From positions 248,001-312,000 of the forward strand of contig NZ_AUMP01000001.1 of NCBI RefSeq assembly GCF_000430745.1: a stretch of DNA of 64,000 nucleotides. Direction: 5' to 3'. Each line of letters opens with the position of its first letter. Position 1 is the first letter of the stretch. Shown in pieces: positions 1-8,556 of this stretch. A program made the position numbers and the translations under genes. The notes below the pieces were generated by a model. It did no database searches, was not told the DNA's origin, and saw only the letters and a list, made by a program, of their open reading frames with translations. Source of the DNA: Fictibacillus gelatini DSM 15865. Lineage in GTDB: Bacteria; Bacillota; Bacilli; Bacillales; Fictibacillaceae.

Positions 1-702
1 GGGTGCACCTATTTTTCGTTTGATAACAACCGTATCCGTTTCAGCTCCGTTAACGATCATCTCTTTATAAATAGGATGGGCGTGTTCACATTCTTTCGTT
101 GCAATAAATCGTGTCCCCATTTCAATTCCTTCCGCTCCAAGGGCTATCGCCGCCATCAATCCCCTGCCATCGCCAATTCCACCGGAGGCGATGACCGGAA
201 TGGAAACGCTGTCAACAACTTGTGGAATTAACACAAACGTGCCGGTATCCTCTTTTCCAATATGGCCCCCGCCTTCCTGGCCAACAACCATTACGCTATC
301 TGCTCCAAGTTGTTCAGCCTTTTGCGCCTGTCTTCTTGAGGCGACAAGCACTAATTTTTTCGTATTGACTCCTTGCAGCATGTCAAAAATCGGCGCAGGA
401 TTTCCTCCTGTCATGCTGATCACTGGCACTTCTTCCTGGATGGCCACTTCAAGCATATGTTCAAATGGTCTCCCATGTTGTCCAATCGCAAAGTTAACAC
501 CAAACGGCTTATCCGTTAGCGCTTTAACCTTTTTAATTTCTTCCCTTAATTCTTCCGGCGACTGAAGTGACATGGCCGTAATTTGCCCTAATCCTCCTGC
601 ATTTGAAACCGCAGACGCTAATTTCGAATAAGCAAGATAAGCAAGCCCGCCTTGAATAATCGGATATTGAATTCCCAAAAGTTTGGTTACCCTCGTTTTC
701 AC
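1..702 (-). CDS. Nitronate monooxygenase / FabK-like flavoprotein (partial)
   Basis: FMN-dependent TIM-barrel protein of the nitronate monooxygenase (2-nitropropane dioxygenase)/FabK family. The 5' part is present (234 codons) and the 3' end lies beyond the window start. The N-terminus reads LLGIQYPIIQGG, followed by an AGGLGQIT phosphate-binding stretch. A GGGHIG motif carries the histidine that is catalytic in nitronate monooxygenases, and the GGIGDGRG and GTRF flavin-binding motifs follow. I chose the GTG at 702, 7 nt after a GGTGGAG ribosome site; an adjacent TTG at 705 is possible. It is transcribed divergently from speA. YrpB of B. subtilis is a plausible relative. FabK (enoyl-ACP reductase II) shares most of these motifs, so the exact substrate cannot be settled from this fragment. 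Confidence 0.8.
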   Translation of the reverse strand, partial: MKTRVTKLLGIQYPIIQGGLAYLAYSKLASAVSNAGGLGQITAMSLQSPEELREEIKKVKALTDKPFGVNFAIGQHGRPFEHMLEVAIQEEVPVISMTGGNPAPIFDMLQGVNTKKLVLVASRRQAQKAEQLGADSVMVVGQEGGGHIGKEDTGTFVLIPQVVDSVSIPVIASGGIGDGRGLMAAIALGAEGIEMGTRFIATKECEHAHPIYKEMIVNGAETDTVVIKRKIGAP

Positions 703-825
703 CAAATCTCCACCCTCTCCATTAAAATAATCCTTACATATTAGAATGAATTTTGATATACTTTTCATGTTTTATGTATAATAAAACAATTATGATTATG
801 TTTATTATAGATGAGGTGCAGAATA

Positions 826-2304
826 TTGTCACAACATGAAACTCCATTGTTTACCGGTTTAAAAAAACATGCCGGACGAAATCCGATACAATTTCATATC
901 CCCGGCCATAAAAAAGGTGCCGGCATGGATCCGGAATTCCGCGAATTTATCGGAGACAATGCTTTATCCATCGATTTAATTAACATCGCGCCTTTGGATG
1001 ACCTTCATTCGCCAAAAGGAATGATTGATGAAGCGCAAAAACTTGCGGCTGAAGCGTTTGGTGCGGATTATACATTTTTCTCCGTTCAAGGCACGAGCGG
1101 TGCGATCATGACGATGATTCTATCTGTTTGTTCACCTGGGGATAAAATTATCGTGCCGCGAAATGTGCACAAATCGATTATGACAGCGATCGTTTTCTCT
1201 GGGGCAACACCGATTTTTATCCACCCGGAAGTGGACAACGAACTCGGCATATCGCACGGAATTACACCAGAAAGCGTAAGGAAGGCATTAAAGCAAAACC
1301 CAGATGCGAAAGCCGTGCTTGTCATTAACCCGACCTACTTTGGCATTTGTGCCAATTTAAAAGAAATTGTAGAGATTAGCCATTCATACTCGATCCCTGT
1401 TCTTGTTGATGAGGCACATGGCGTATTAATTCATTTCCATGATGAACTTCCGCTTTCTGCCATGCAAGCCGGAGCGGATATGGCAGCGACAAGCGTCCAT
1501 AAATTAGGCGGTTCATTAACTGGAAGTTCGATCTTAAATGTAAAAGAAGGGCTTGTATCAAAAGACCGCGTTCAAACGATTCTTAGCATGCTGACAACGA
1601 CATCTACATCGTATTTATTGCTCGCTTCACTTGATGTAGCACGAAAACGATTGGCAACGGAAGGGCATGATTTAGCCGAGAAAACGATTAGGCTGGCTAA
1701 TGAAACAAGGGCGAAAATCAATGAAATTCCACATCTTTATTGTGTTGGAAAAGAAATATTAGGAACGGGCGCAACATATGATATGGATCCATCGAAGCTT
1801 TTAATCTCTGTTAAAGAACTTGGCATAACGGGGTATGATGCTGAAGTATGGCTGCGCGAACATTACAACATTGAAGTCGAATTATCTGATCTTTACAATA
1901 TTCTCTGCTTAATTACGACCGGCGATCACGAGAAAAATACGCATATCCTGGTTACCGCTCTTCGGGAACTATCCAGCTTTTACAGTAACGAGGAAATCGA
2001 AAGCGTCTCTCAGGCTCTTCCCGTCCATGTGCCGAATATTCCGGCACTTGCCATGTCGCCACGAGATGCCTTTTATGCGGATACAGAGAGTATTCCTTTT
2101 GCAGAATCGGTAGGGCGAATTATCGCTGAGTTTGTAATGGTCTATCCTCCCGGAATCCCTATTTTCATTCCCGGCGAGATCATTACAAAAGATAATCTGG
2201 ACTACATCCAGGAAAATGTCGAGGCTGGCCTTCCCGTTCAAGGGCCCGAGGACTCAAGCTTAAAAATGATAAAGGTCATTAAAGAGCACGTCGCTATTAA
2301 ATAG
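826..2304 (+). CDS. speA: Arginine decarboxylase (Orn/Lys/Arg decarboxylase family)
   Basis: PLP-dependent decarboxylase converting arginine to agmatine, the first step of putrescine and spermidine synthesis in Bacillus. The product has 492 residues, the usual length for the short Bacillus SpeA type. The PLP lysine is Lys226 in SVHKLGGSL, preceded by the PVLVDEAHG cofactor-binding aspartate motif. The C-terminal domain has the PPGIPIFIPGE motif typical of the family. An ATG at 811 is in frame, but an AGGTG ribosome site lies inside that extension, 8 nt before the TTG at 826, and the protein from there begins (M)SQHETPL as in B. subtilis SpeA. Its 3' neighbour on the opposite strand is the SR1 RNA, as in B. 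subtilis. Confidence 0.93.
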   Translation: MSQHETPLFTGLKKHAGRNPIQFHIPGHKKGAGMDPEFREFIGDNALSIDLINIAPLDDLHSPKGMIDEAQKLAAEAFGADYTFFSVQGTSGAIMTMILSVCSPGDKIIVPRNVHKSIMTAIVFSGATPIFIHPEVDNELGISHGITPESVRKALKQNPDAKAVLVINPTYFGICANLKEIVEISHSYSIPVLVDEAHGVLIHFHDELPLSAMQAGADMAATSVHKLGGSLTGSSILNVKEGLVSKDRVQTILSMLTTTSTSYLLLASLDVARKRLATEGHDLAEKTIRLANETRAKINEIPHLYCVGKEILGTGATYDMDPSKLLISVKELGITGYDAEVWLREHYNIEVELSDLYNILCLITTGDHEKNTHILVTALRELSSFYSNEEIESVSQALPVHVPNIPALAMSPRDAFYADTESIPFAESVGRIIAEFVMVYPPGIPIFIPGEIITKDNLDYIQENVEAGLPVQGPEDSSLKMIKVIKEHVAIK

Positions 2305-2318
2305 ATGAACTCGTTTTA

Positions 2319-2341
2319 GGAATCGACAATTGGTCGATTCC
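2319..2341. repeat. 23-nt palindrome, copy 1 (GGAATCG family)
   Basis: Perfect 9-bp inverted repeat GGAATCGAC / GTCGATTCC around AATTG, 14 nt after the speA stop. No T-run follows, so it is not a typical terminator. Related 23-nt units occur at 7039, 23207 and 33452. Confidence 0.6.
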
Positions 2342-2365
2342 TGTTACGGTTCTTTAACAAAAATG

Positions 2366-2386
2366 AGCTCCGGAATTTCCGGAGCT
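2366..2386 (-). terminator. SR1 intrinsic terminator
   Basis: A 9-bp GC-rich stem (AGCTCCGGA / TCCGGAGCT, 3-nt loop) is followed on the minus strand by CATTTTTGTT. It overlaps the SR1P stop codon. Confidence 0.85.
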
Positions 2387-2505
2387 TATTTCTTAATTTC
2401 ATTTTCAGTGCAGTGCGGGCACTCTTTTGCATATAATGTTGTTACTTTCTCATCTTCAAAATGTTCGATCGTACAATCACATACCTGGCAAATGATAACT
2501 CCCAT
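2386..2505 (-). CDS. sr1P: SR1P peptide (GapA-binding small protein)
   Basis: A 39-residue protein beginning MGVIICQVCDCTIEHF and continuing EDEKVTTLYAKECPHC. Length and pattern match SR1P, the peptide encoded by SR1. B. subtilis SR1P binds the glyceraldehyde-3-phosphate dehydrogenase GapA and promotes its association with RNase J1. Two CxxC pairs suggest metal binding. The start at 2505 gives the family's exact length and has a GGGAGGGAG site upstream. A second in-frame ATG at 2514 would add three residues but almost touches that site. RNase J1 (rnjA) is encoded 11 kb away in this same window. Confidence 0.88.
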   Translation of the reverse strand: MGVIICQVCDCTIEHFEDEKVTTLYAKECPHCTENEIKK

Positions 2506-2526
2506 GTTATACATCTCCCTCCCAAT

Positions 2527-2540
2527 TGTAAACGCTTTAT
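2527..2540 (-). promoter_or_regulatory. Candidate CcpA site (cre) in SR1 leader
   Basis: On the minus strand the 14-mer ATAAAGCGTTTACA matches the cre consensus TGWAANCGNTNWCA except for the first two bases. It lies about 7-20 nt after the predicted SR1 start, where bound CcpA would block transcription. In B. subtilis SR1 is repressed under glycolytic conditions, mainly by CcpN and also by CcpA. Confidence 0.5.
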
Positions 2541-2553
2541 TTATCGTATTTCT

Positions 2554-2582
2554 ATAATATTATGTCACAATTGGAATGTCAA
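2554..2582 (-). promoter_or_regulatory. SR1 sigma-A promoter
   Basis: Minus-strand -35 TTGACA (2582-2577), 17-nt spacer, -10 TATTAT (2559-2554). This is near consensus and placed about 50 nt before the SR1P start. Confidence 0.75.
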
Positions 2583-2625
2583 TACCGAATTTGTATAACA
2601 CATTTAAAATTCATATGAACATAAT

Positions 2626-2919
2626 TTAATCGTATTGCTCCACGGTCGGAACAAACGGTATGGTCTCTTCAAAAAATAATGCCAGGTCTTCCGCTTCTTT
2701 TATTGAATTGATGTTAAACACATTTTTCAAATAGTCATAGTTATTAATGTCATTTAAGTCAAGCAATGTCGATCTGCCAGTTTGCATGCAAATGACAAGA
2801 GGTTTTCCAAAAAACATATTCGTATGGACGATTCCAAAGTCATAGCGAACATGCTCTGTCGTAAAGCCAACAAACCGCACGTTAATGGTTTCTTGCTCAT
2901 CATAAAGTTTTTCAAACAT
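2626..2919 (-). CDS. DUF3055 (SAV0927-like) protein
   Basis: A 97-residue soluble protein beginning MFEKLYDEQETINVRFVGF, with a conserved-looking core YDFGIVHTNMFFGKPLVICM. I recognise this as the DUF3055/SAV0927 family of Bacillota. Its function is unknown. No signal peptide or membrane segment is visible. The upstream ATG at 2925 almost abuts the GGAGGG ribosome site. The ATG at 2919 has proper 7-nt spacing and was chosen. It is single, upstream of SR1 on the same strand. Confidence 0.7.
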   Translation of the reverse strand: MFEKLYDEQETINVRFVGFTTEHVRYDFGIVHTNMFFGKPLVICMQTGRSTLLDLNDINNYDYLKNVFNINSIKEAEDLALFFEETIPFVPTVEQYD

Positions 2920-3126
2920 TTCCATCCCTCCTTATGATCCAATATTTTCACGCAGCGGGCTGAAACGTTTACATGATATAACAACTATATTCATTGCCTG
3001 GTGATTTATAACAGTTCATTGATACTATTTCATTCCCTTTATTCGGCTTTTTAAAACCATATTGTCATAATATTTTAAAAAATGGTACACTATTTATACT
3101 ATCCTGCAGAATGGAGTGATGAACAA

Positions 3127-3558
3127 TTGGCAAACAATGCCTACATTAAATTAGTTCCGGCTTCAGCCAAACAATCTATCACACTACAAGAAGTAAAAGA
3201 TTTACTCCTGTACTATAAAGACATCACGTCAAAAACCGGAGATCAATTAGCATGGAAGTATGAAGAAGCCTCTTTTCCATATACGATAGAAGAAAAACGA
3301 GAAGCAAACTCTCGCTGGTTTTATTTAAAAGGGACGGATCCACGCCAATATAAATACATTATGATTGGCATCGATGAAGAGGCATCCGAAGAAAATAGCG
3401 AGGAACAAACGATGTACATACAAGTAACGGTCCCTGATGGAGCAACACATGGGGATAAAGGAAAGGCGAACGAATTTTGTAAATTCCTGGCGAAAAAACT
3501 TTCAGCTGAACTTCATTTATTTAATGGACGAATCATGTACTATTACAAAAGGAAATAG
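3127..3558 (+). CDS. DUF1885-like hypothetical protein
   Basis: Acidic-to-neutral soluble protein of 143 residues. The N-terminus reads (M)ANNAYIKLVPASAKQSITL, and a lysine- and tyrosine-rich end follows a Glu-rich stretch near residue 105. It resembles the Bacillus DUF1885 family; function unknown. An ATG at 3082 opens a longer frame but has no ribosome site and overlaps what looks like a promoter (TTGTCA at about 3063, TACACT at about 3087). The TTG at 3127 is 10 nt after a GGAG and gives a natural N-terminus, so it is preferred. A good terminator follows. Confidence 0.6.
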   Translation: MANNAYIKLVPASAKQSITLQEVKDLLLYYKDITSKTGDQLAWKYEEASFPYTIEEKREANSRWFYLKGTDPRQYKYIMIGIDEEASEENSEEQTMYIQVTVPDGATHGDKGKANEFCKFLAKKLSAELHLFNGRIMYYYKRK

Positions 3559-3566
3559 CGGTTCAA

Positions 3567-3606
3567 AACGCTTTTGCAAGTATAAACTTTTGCAAAGGCG
3601 TTTTTT
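3567..3606 (+). terminator. Terminator of the DUF1885-like gene
   Basis: Imperfect long stem AACGCTTTTGCAAG / CTTTTGCAAAGGCGTT followed by TTTTTC. Confidence 0.75.
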
Positions 3607-3730
3607 CATAATTGTTAAGGTTTTGAATATGAATAAATAACAAATTAGATGTTTAACTGCATGGTGAAACGGGTAATGTTAATATGTTGCCGAAAAAGGG
3701 TTACTACTATTAGTACTAGGGGTGAAACAT

Positions 3731-4942
3731 ATGGAACCGAAACTTATTGTGAAAAATGTCACTAAAATTTTTGGCAAATCTCAAAAAGCGGCACTAAAGC
3801 TTCTTGAGTCGGGGCTTTCCAAGAAAGAAATTTTAAAACAAACCGGGGCTACGGTTGGAGTAAATCACGCCTCGCTGGAAGTCTATCCGGGCGAAATTTT
3901 CGTCGTCATGGGCTTATCCGGAAGCGGAAAATCTACATTGATTCGAATGTTGAACCGGTTAATTAATCCAACTTCCGGTGAAATTTTAATTGATCGAGAA
4001 AACATCGTCCAAATGGGGCCAAAAGAGTTGCGGGAAGTACGCCGAAAAAAAATTAGCATGGTTTTTCAACATTTTGCTCTCTTTCCGCATAAAACCGTTC
4101 TTGAAAATACGGAATACGGACTGGAGATTCAAAAGATTCCTTCTGAAGAACGTAAAGAAAAAGCGTTAAAGGCGCTTGAAGTGGTTGGATTAAAAGGTTA
4201 CGAGAATCAGCTTCCATCCCAGCTTAGCGGAGGGATGCAGCAAAGAGTTGGACTTGCCAGAGCGCTTGCAAGCGATACGGATATATTATTGATGGATGAA
4301 GCATTCAGTGCCCTTGACCCATTAATCCGTAAAGAAATGCAAGATGAGCTCTTGGAAATTCAAGAGTCGATGAAAAAGACGATCATCTTCATTACACATG
4401 ACCTGGATGAAGCACTTCGCATAGGAGATCGGATTGCTTTAATGAAAGATGGCACTGTTATTCAAATTGGGACGCCGGAAGAAATAATGGTTAATCCGGC
4501 AAATGAGTATGTAGAACGCTTTGTGGAAGATGTGGACCTTTCAAAAGTATTAACTGCCTCCCACGTATTAAAACGCGCCGAAAAAATCTCCCCTGATCGC
4601 GGCCCGAGAGTGGCTCTCCAAATTATGAAAGATCAAGGATACTCCAGTATTTTCATTGTCGATCGCAAGAAAAAACTGCTAGGTGCGATTACTGCGGATG
4701 ATGCTTCTATGGCGGTAAAAGAAAATAAATCGATTGAAGATGTGATGAAACGGGACATCGTGACTGTACATGAGGATACGTTATTAATCGACTTACTAGA
4801 TGCCCTGGCAACTTCTTCTCTCCCACTTGCTGTCGTGGATGGAGAAAACCGTCTGAAAGGGGTCATCATTCGTGGCGCCGTCATCGGAGCGCTTGCAGGA
4901 AATAAAGATGCATTAAATGTAAACAACGAGAAGGAGGCATAA
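3731..4942 (+). CDS. opuAA: Glycine betaine/proline ABC transporter ATP-binding protein
   Basis: ATPase of an osmoprotectant importer (OpuA/ProU type), 403 residues. The Walker A motif GLSGSGKST is near residue 61, signature LSGGMQQRV near 167, and Walker B ILLMDEAFSALD follows. A C-terminal pair of CBS domains (about 280-395) is the ionic-strength or nucleotide sensor of this subfamily. The insertion KLLESGLSKKEILKQTG near residue 25 is typical of ProV/OpuAA. The ATG at 3731 follows TAGGGGTG; a GTG at 3722 lies inside that ribosome site. The gene is 5 nt upstream of the fused permease/binding-protein gene, so a two-gene operon is likely. Osmotic induction is known for the family but not visible here. 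Confidence 0.94.
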   Translation: MEPKLIVKNVTKIFGKSQKAALKLLESGLSKKEILKQTGATVGVNHASLEVYPGEIFVVMGLSGSGKSTLIRMLNRLINPTSGEILIDRENIVQMGPKELREVRRKKISMVFQHFALFPHKTVLENTEYGLEIQKIPSEERKEKALKALEVVGLKGYENQLPSQLSGGMQQRVGLARALASDTDILLMDEAFSALDPLIRKEMQDELLEIQESMKKTIIFITHDLDEALRIGDRIALMKDGTVIQIGTPEEIMVNPANEYVERFVEDVDLSKVLTASHVLKRAEKISPDRGPRVALQIMKDQGYSSIFIVDRKKKLLGAITADDASMAVKENKSIEDVMKRDIVTVHEDTLLIDLLDALATSSLPLAVVDGENRLKGVIIRGAVIGALAGNKDALNVNNEKEA

Positions 4943-4947
4943 TTGTT

Positions 4948-6678
4948 TTGAGTATTCCTAAACTACCTTTAGCCCATTGGGTGGATATCATTGTTGAATG
5001 GATTACCCAACATCTGGGTGCTTTCTTCGACGGCATATCTGCTATTATTGGGACATTATTAGATATCATTATGACCGTTTTAGGCTACGGCCCGCCAATT
5101 ATTCTTATTTTATTATTGACGCTGCTAGCACTTTATACGAGCAGGTGGGGTGTCGCGATCTTTACGTTTATTGGCTTATTGCTTGTCGACAATCTCGGGC
5201 TTTGGGATGCGACGATAAAAACATTGGCATTAGTAATTGCATCTGTCGTTATTACAATTGTGATCGGGATCCCGATCGGGATATGGAGTTCCCAAAATGA
5301 CAAAGTTCGAAAGGCCATCACTCCAATATTGGATTTTATGCAAACAATGCCAGCATTCGTATACCTTATTCCAGCCATTCTTTTCTTTGGCATCGGTGTT
5401 GTTCCTGGCATATTAGCTTCCGTCATTTTCGCCATACCGCCAACAATAAGGCTTACGAATCTTGGTATACGAGAAGTTCCAAAAGACCTGATTGAAGCAA
5501 CAGAGGCATTTGGCTCCACCACTTCTCAAAAACTGTTTAAAGTTCAACTGCCGCTTGCCGCTCCGACAATTTTAGCGGGTATTAACCAGAGCATCATGCT
5601 GGCATTATCAATGGTAGTTTTCGCATCGCTAGTCGGCGCGCCTGGACTCGGAGCTGAAGTTTATCGGGCAGTTACGCAAATCAAAGTAGGCGAAGGATTC
5701 GAAGCCGGGCTTGCCATTGTTATTATCGCAATTATTTTAGACCGTATATCCCAAAATTTCATCAAGCCACAATTTGACAAAACCATTCAAAAGAAATGGA
5801 TTTATGGCGCATTTACAATTGTCTTTCTTGTCGCTTGTATTTTTGCCGCGATTGGCCAGGCCAGACCCGATCTAAAGGGCGCAGGAAATGTAGGAAGCCA
5901 GGTAAATTATGAAATTACAGGGATTGATCCTGGCGCAGGCCTAATGAAAGCAACCGAAAAAGCAATGAAAGATTATCAGCTTAAAAAGTGGACGTTAAAA
6001 GAAGGCTCTGCTGCCGCCATGACAGCACAATTAAAGAAAGCTTATGAAAAAAAACAACCGATTATCGTTACAGGATGGACCCCGCATTGGATGTTCAGCA
6101 AATATAAGTTAAAATATTTAGATGATCCAAAAGGCTCTTTTGGCAAAGGTGAAGCGATCCACACAATGGTTCGAAAAGGGCTGAAAGAAGATAATCCCGG
6201 GGCTTATCAAATTTTAGATCAATTTTATTGGAAACCGTCCGATATGGAAGAAGTCATGCTTGATATCGAAAATGGCGCTAAACCTGAAGATGCTGCTAAA
6301 AAATGGATAAAACAGCATGCCGATAAAGTGAGCCAATGGACAAAAGGAGCGCCTAAAGGAAATGGCAAAAAGGTTTCACTCGTATATGTCGCATGGGAAT
6401 CTGAAATTGCCAGTACAAACGTCATCGGCGCGGTGTTAAAACAAGAAGGCTATAATGTTTCGCTTAAACAAGTGGAAGCAGGCCCAATGTTTGCCGGTGT
6501 GGCGGACGGCAGCGCGGACGGAATGGTTGCAGCATGGCTGCCGACAACGCATAAAGATTATTATAATAAATATAAAGGCAAGTTAGTGGACCTTGGTCCA
6601 AATCTTAAAGGCACAAAACTTGGATTAACCGTGCCAAAATATATGAAGATCAACTCCATTGAGGATTTAAAAAAATAA
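4948..6678 (+). CDS. opuABC: Glycine betaine ABC transporter, permease fused to substrate-binding protein
   Basis: Bifunctional 576-residue subunit. Residues about 20-290 are a multi-span ProW/OpuAB permease with the cytoplasmic EAA-type loop (EATEAFGSTTSQKLFKVQLP). After one more membrane segment near 285-305, residues about 310-575 form an extracellular betaine-binding domain. Tryptophans in GWTPHWMF, VYVAWESE and AAWLPTTHKDYY are candidates for the aromatic cage that holds the trimethylammonium group. In B. subtilis, OpuAB and OpuAC are separate proteins; the fused form is known from Lactococcus OpuA. The TTG start at 4948 follows AAGGAGG by 10 nt, and the gene begins just after the opuAA stop. 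Confidence 0.93.
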   Translation: MSIPKLPLAHWVDIIVEWITQHLGAFFDGISAIIGTLLDIIMTVLGYGPPIILILLLTLLALYTSRWGVAIFTFIGLLLVDNLGLWDATIKTLALVIASVVITIVIGIPIGIWSSQNDKVRKAITPILDFMQTMPAFVYLIPAILFFGIGVVPGILASVIFAIPPTIRLTNLGIREVPKDLIEATEAFGSTTSQKLFKVQLPLAAPTILAGINQSIMLALSMVVFASLVGAPGLGAEVYRAVTQIKVGEGFEAGLAIVIIAIILDRISQNFIKPQFDKTIQKKWIYGAFTIVFLVACIFAAIGQARPDLKGAGNVGSQVNYEITGIDPGAGLMKATEKAMKDYQLKKWTLKEGSAAAMTAQLKKAYEKKQPIIVTGWTPHWMFSKYKLKYLDDPKGSFGKGEAIHTMVRKGLKEDNPGAYQILDQFYWKPSDMEEVMLDIENGAKPEDAAKKWIKQHADKVSQWTKGAPKGNGKKVSLVYVAWESEIASTNVIGAVLKQEGYNVSLKQVEAGPMFAGVADGSADGMVAAWLPTTHKDYYNKYKGKLVDLGPNLKGTKLGLTVPKYMKINSIEDLKK

Positions 6679-6683
6679 GTTAT

Positions 6684-6713
6684 AAAACCTGCCGGGTAAC
6701 CCCGGCAGGTTTT
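6684..6713 (+). terminator. opuA terminator (bidirectional)
   Basis: Stem AAAACCTGCCGGG / CCCGGCAGGTTTT with a 4-nt loop; T-rich on both sides. It overlaps the stop of the convergent gene by 2 nt. Confidence 0.85.
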
Positions 6714-6945
6714 ATATATAGAGGCAAAAGCTCATGACATAATATACAAGTGTACTGATAATCGTTGTCTGGAGGGCGAATTTCTTTTCTTTGAATAAGG
6801 AGTACGTCAACAAATAAGTGAAATAAGCAAACAGGAATAGCAATACGATCTCGAAAAGCCTGCGATCGTGTTTAGAAAGATGGATGACAAGTGAAAAACC
6901 CGACCATATCAGTGCATGCACAACGATTGAAATAAACAGCCTCAT
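6712..6945 (-). CDS. Small hypothetical membrane protein
   Basis: A 77-residue protein starting MRLFISIVVHALIWSG with about three hydrophobic segments (residues 1-22, 31-50, 55-77). A short basic linker (HLSKHDRR) separates the first two. No family was recognised. The ATG at 6945 sits next to the ribosome site GAGGTGAGGGG. An in-frame ATG at 6969 would add eight polar residues and lacks a site. It shares the opuA terminator region convergently. Confidence 0.55.
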   Translation of the reverse strand: MRLFISIVVHALIWSGFSLVIHLSKHDRRLFEIVLLFLFAYFTYLLTYSLFKEKKFALQTTIISTLVYYVMSFCLYI

Positions 6946-7038
6946 CCCCTCACCTCTTGTACTATCCATATGTCAAGAATGGAACAAAATTGCTTCAAAA
7001 CTTTGTTCAGAAGTGAGAAGTGAGACGTTGGATATGTC

Positions 7039-7061
7039 GGAATCGGCTATTCGTCGATTCC
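7039..7061. repeat. 23-nt palindrome, copy 2
   Basis: Arms GGAATCGGC / GTCGATTCC around TATTC. Same length and outer bases as the copies at 2319, 23207 and 33452. It lies in the gap before the pdhD terminator. Confidence 0.55.
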
Positions 7062-7105
7062 AGTTATCCACTTGTTTTTTAGCAACTATAGTTTCCTAAA
7101 ACAAA

Positions 7106-7133
7106 AAAACCTCTTTCCTGAGAAAGAGGTTTT
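7106..7133 (-). terminator. pdh operon terminator
   Basis: Stem AAAACCTCTTTC / GAAAGAGGTTTT, followed on the minus strand by a run of T. Confidence 0.85.
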
Positions 7134-7139
7134 TCGATA

Positions 7140-8552
7140 TTACTTAACGATATGAATTGGTGTTCCGATTGCTACCTCAGCAGCTTCCATTGCAATTTCC
7201 CCTAATGTAGGGTGAGCATGAATGGTCATCGCAATATCCTCTACAGTCATTCCTGCTTCAATCGCTAAGCCAAGTTCAGCGATCATATCCGATGCATTAG
7301 ATCCTGCAATTTGCGCACCGATCAATAATCCGTCTTCTTTGCGCGATACAAGCTTCATAAAGCCATCTGTATCATTGAGTGATAGCGCACGGCCGTTTGC
7401 TGCAAACGGGAATTTTGCAACAGTAACATCATAGCCCGCATCTTTTGCTGATTTTTCATCATAGCCTACAGTTGCAAGTTCAGGATCAGAGAAAACTACT
7501 GCCGGGATCGCTACATAATCGATTTCAGCAGGATGGCCGCTGATCGCTTCAGCCGCAACTTTACCTTCATAAGATGCTTTATGGGCAAGTGCCGGACCTG
7601 CAACGATATCACCGATTGCATAAATGCCTTTTACATTTGTCTGGCATTGTTTATCGATTTTAATGTACCCGCGTTCGTCTTTTTCAATGCCCACTTCTTC
7701 AAGGCCTAGCTCATCCGTGTTTGGACGGCGTCCAACTGTAACAAGCACGTAATCTGCATCAAATGTTTTCGTTTCGCCTTTTACTTCGGCAGTAACTTTA
7801 ACACCGTCAGCCGTTTCTTCTACGCCTTTTGCCATTGCTTCAGTGAAGATTTCAACATTGCCTTTTTTCTTTAAGCGTTTAGATACAAGCTGGATCATTT
7901 GTTTTTCGAATCCAGGAAGAATTTGCTTGCTGCCTTCTAATACTACAATTTCTGTTCCAAAATTCGCATAAGCGGATCCTAGTTCAATTCCGATGACACC
8001 GCCGCCGATGATGACCATTTTCTTCGGAATTTCTTTAAGCGCAAGCGCTCCAGTAGAAGAAATGACACGATCGCTCCATTTGAACCCTGGAATTTCGATT
8101 GGACGAGAGCCAGTAGCTAAAATACAGTTTTTAAAGGTGTACGTTTGCGCTGAACTTTCGGTCATAACACGAACGGTATGATCATCATGGAAATAAGCTT
8201 CACCACGGATAATTTCAACTTTATTTCCTTTTAATAGACCTTCTACACCACCGGTTAACTTTTTCACGACACTTGCTTTCCATTCTTGCACTTTAGAAAA
8301 GTCAACTGTCACATTTTCCGCTTTAATTCCGATTTCATCGCCGGAAATAGCATGTTCGTAGCGATGGCCTGCATTAATTAACGCTTTTGATGGGATACAG
8401 CCAACATTTAAACATACGCCGCCAAGCTCACCTTTTTCAACAATAGCAACTTTTTGTCCGAGTTGAGCGGCACGGATCGCTGCCACATAGCCTCCAGGTC
8501 CTGCCCCTACAACAAGAGTATCTAATTCAATCGGAAAATCACCTACGACCAT
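7140..8552 (-). CDS. pdhD: Dihydrolipoamide dehydrogenase (E3)
   Basis: FAD flavoprotein of 470 residues that reoxidises lipoamide on E2 with NAD+. The N-terminal FAD-binding GAGPGGYV (16-23) is followed by the redox disulfide C47/C52 in [10 protein letters not shown] second dinucleotide motif [10 protein letters not shown] is near residue 184, and the C-terminal HAHPTLGE holds the catalytic His-Glu pair. It is last in the pdhABCD operon, 4 nt after pdhC. The ATG at 8552 follows TGGAGGCG. The enzyme usually also serves 2-oxoglutarate dehydrogenase. Confidence 0.97.
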   Translation of the reverse strand: MVVGDFPIELDTLVVGAGPGGYVAAIRAAQLGQKVAIVEKGELGGVCLNVGCIPSKALINAGHRYEHAISGDEIGIKAENVTVDFSKVQEWKASVVKKLTGGVEGLLKGNKVEIIRGEAYFHDDHTVRVMTESSAQTYTFKNCILATGSRPIEIPGFKWSDRVISSTGALALKEIPKKMVIIGGGVIGIELGSAYANFGTEIVVLEGSKQILPGFEKQMIQLVSKRLKKKGNVEIFTEAMAKGVEETADGVKVTAEVKGETKTFDADYVLVTVGRRPNTDELGLEEVGIEKDERGYIKIDKQCQTNVKGIYAIGDIVAGPALAHKASYEGKVAAEAISGHPAEIDYVAIPAVVFSDPELATVGYDEKSAKDAGYDVTVAKFPFAANGRALSLNDTDGFMKLVSRKEDGLLIGAQIAGSNASDMIAELGLAIEAGMTVEDIAMTIHAHPTLGEIAMEAAEVAIGTPIHIVK

Positions 8553-8556
8553 TTTA

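Larger units (their letters stand above)
2356..2547 (-). ncRNA. sr1: SR1 dual-function regulatory RNA
   Basis: Predicted transcript of about 190 nt that carries the SR1P reading frame and ends at a strong intrinsic terminator. In B. subtilis, SR1 sits beside speA, base-pairs with ahrC mRNA to block translation of the arginine catabolic activator, and also encodes SR1P. Support here comes from the conserved SR1P peptide, the position next to speA, a sigma-A promoter with a 17-nt spacer, a cre-like site just after the start, and a terminator whose stem overlaps the SR1P stop codon. The base-pairing region to ahrC cannot be checked in this window. The transcription start (2547) is inferred from the -10 position. 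Confidence 0.8.

Noticed and set aside
2330-2557. 75-codon plus-strand frame opposite SR1
   Set aside because: Antisense to the conserved SR1P frame and no ribosome site.
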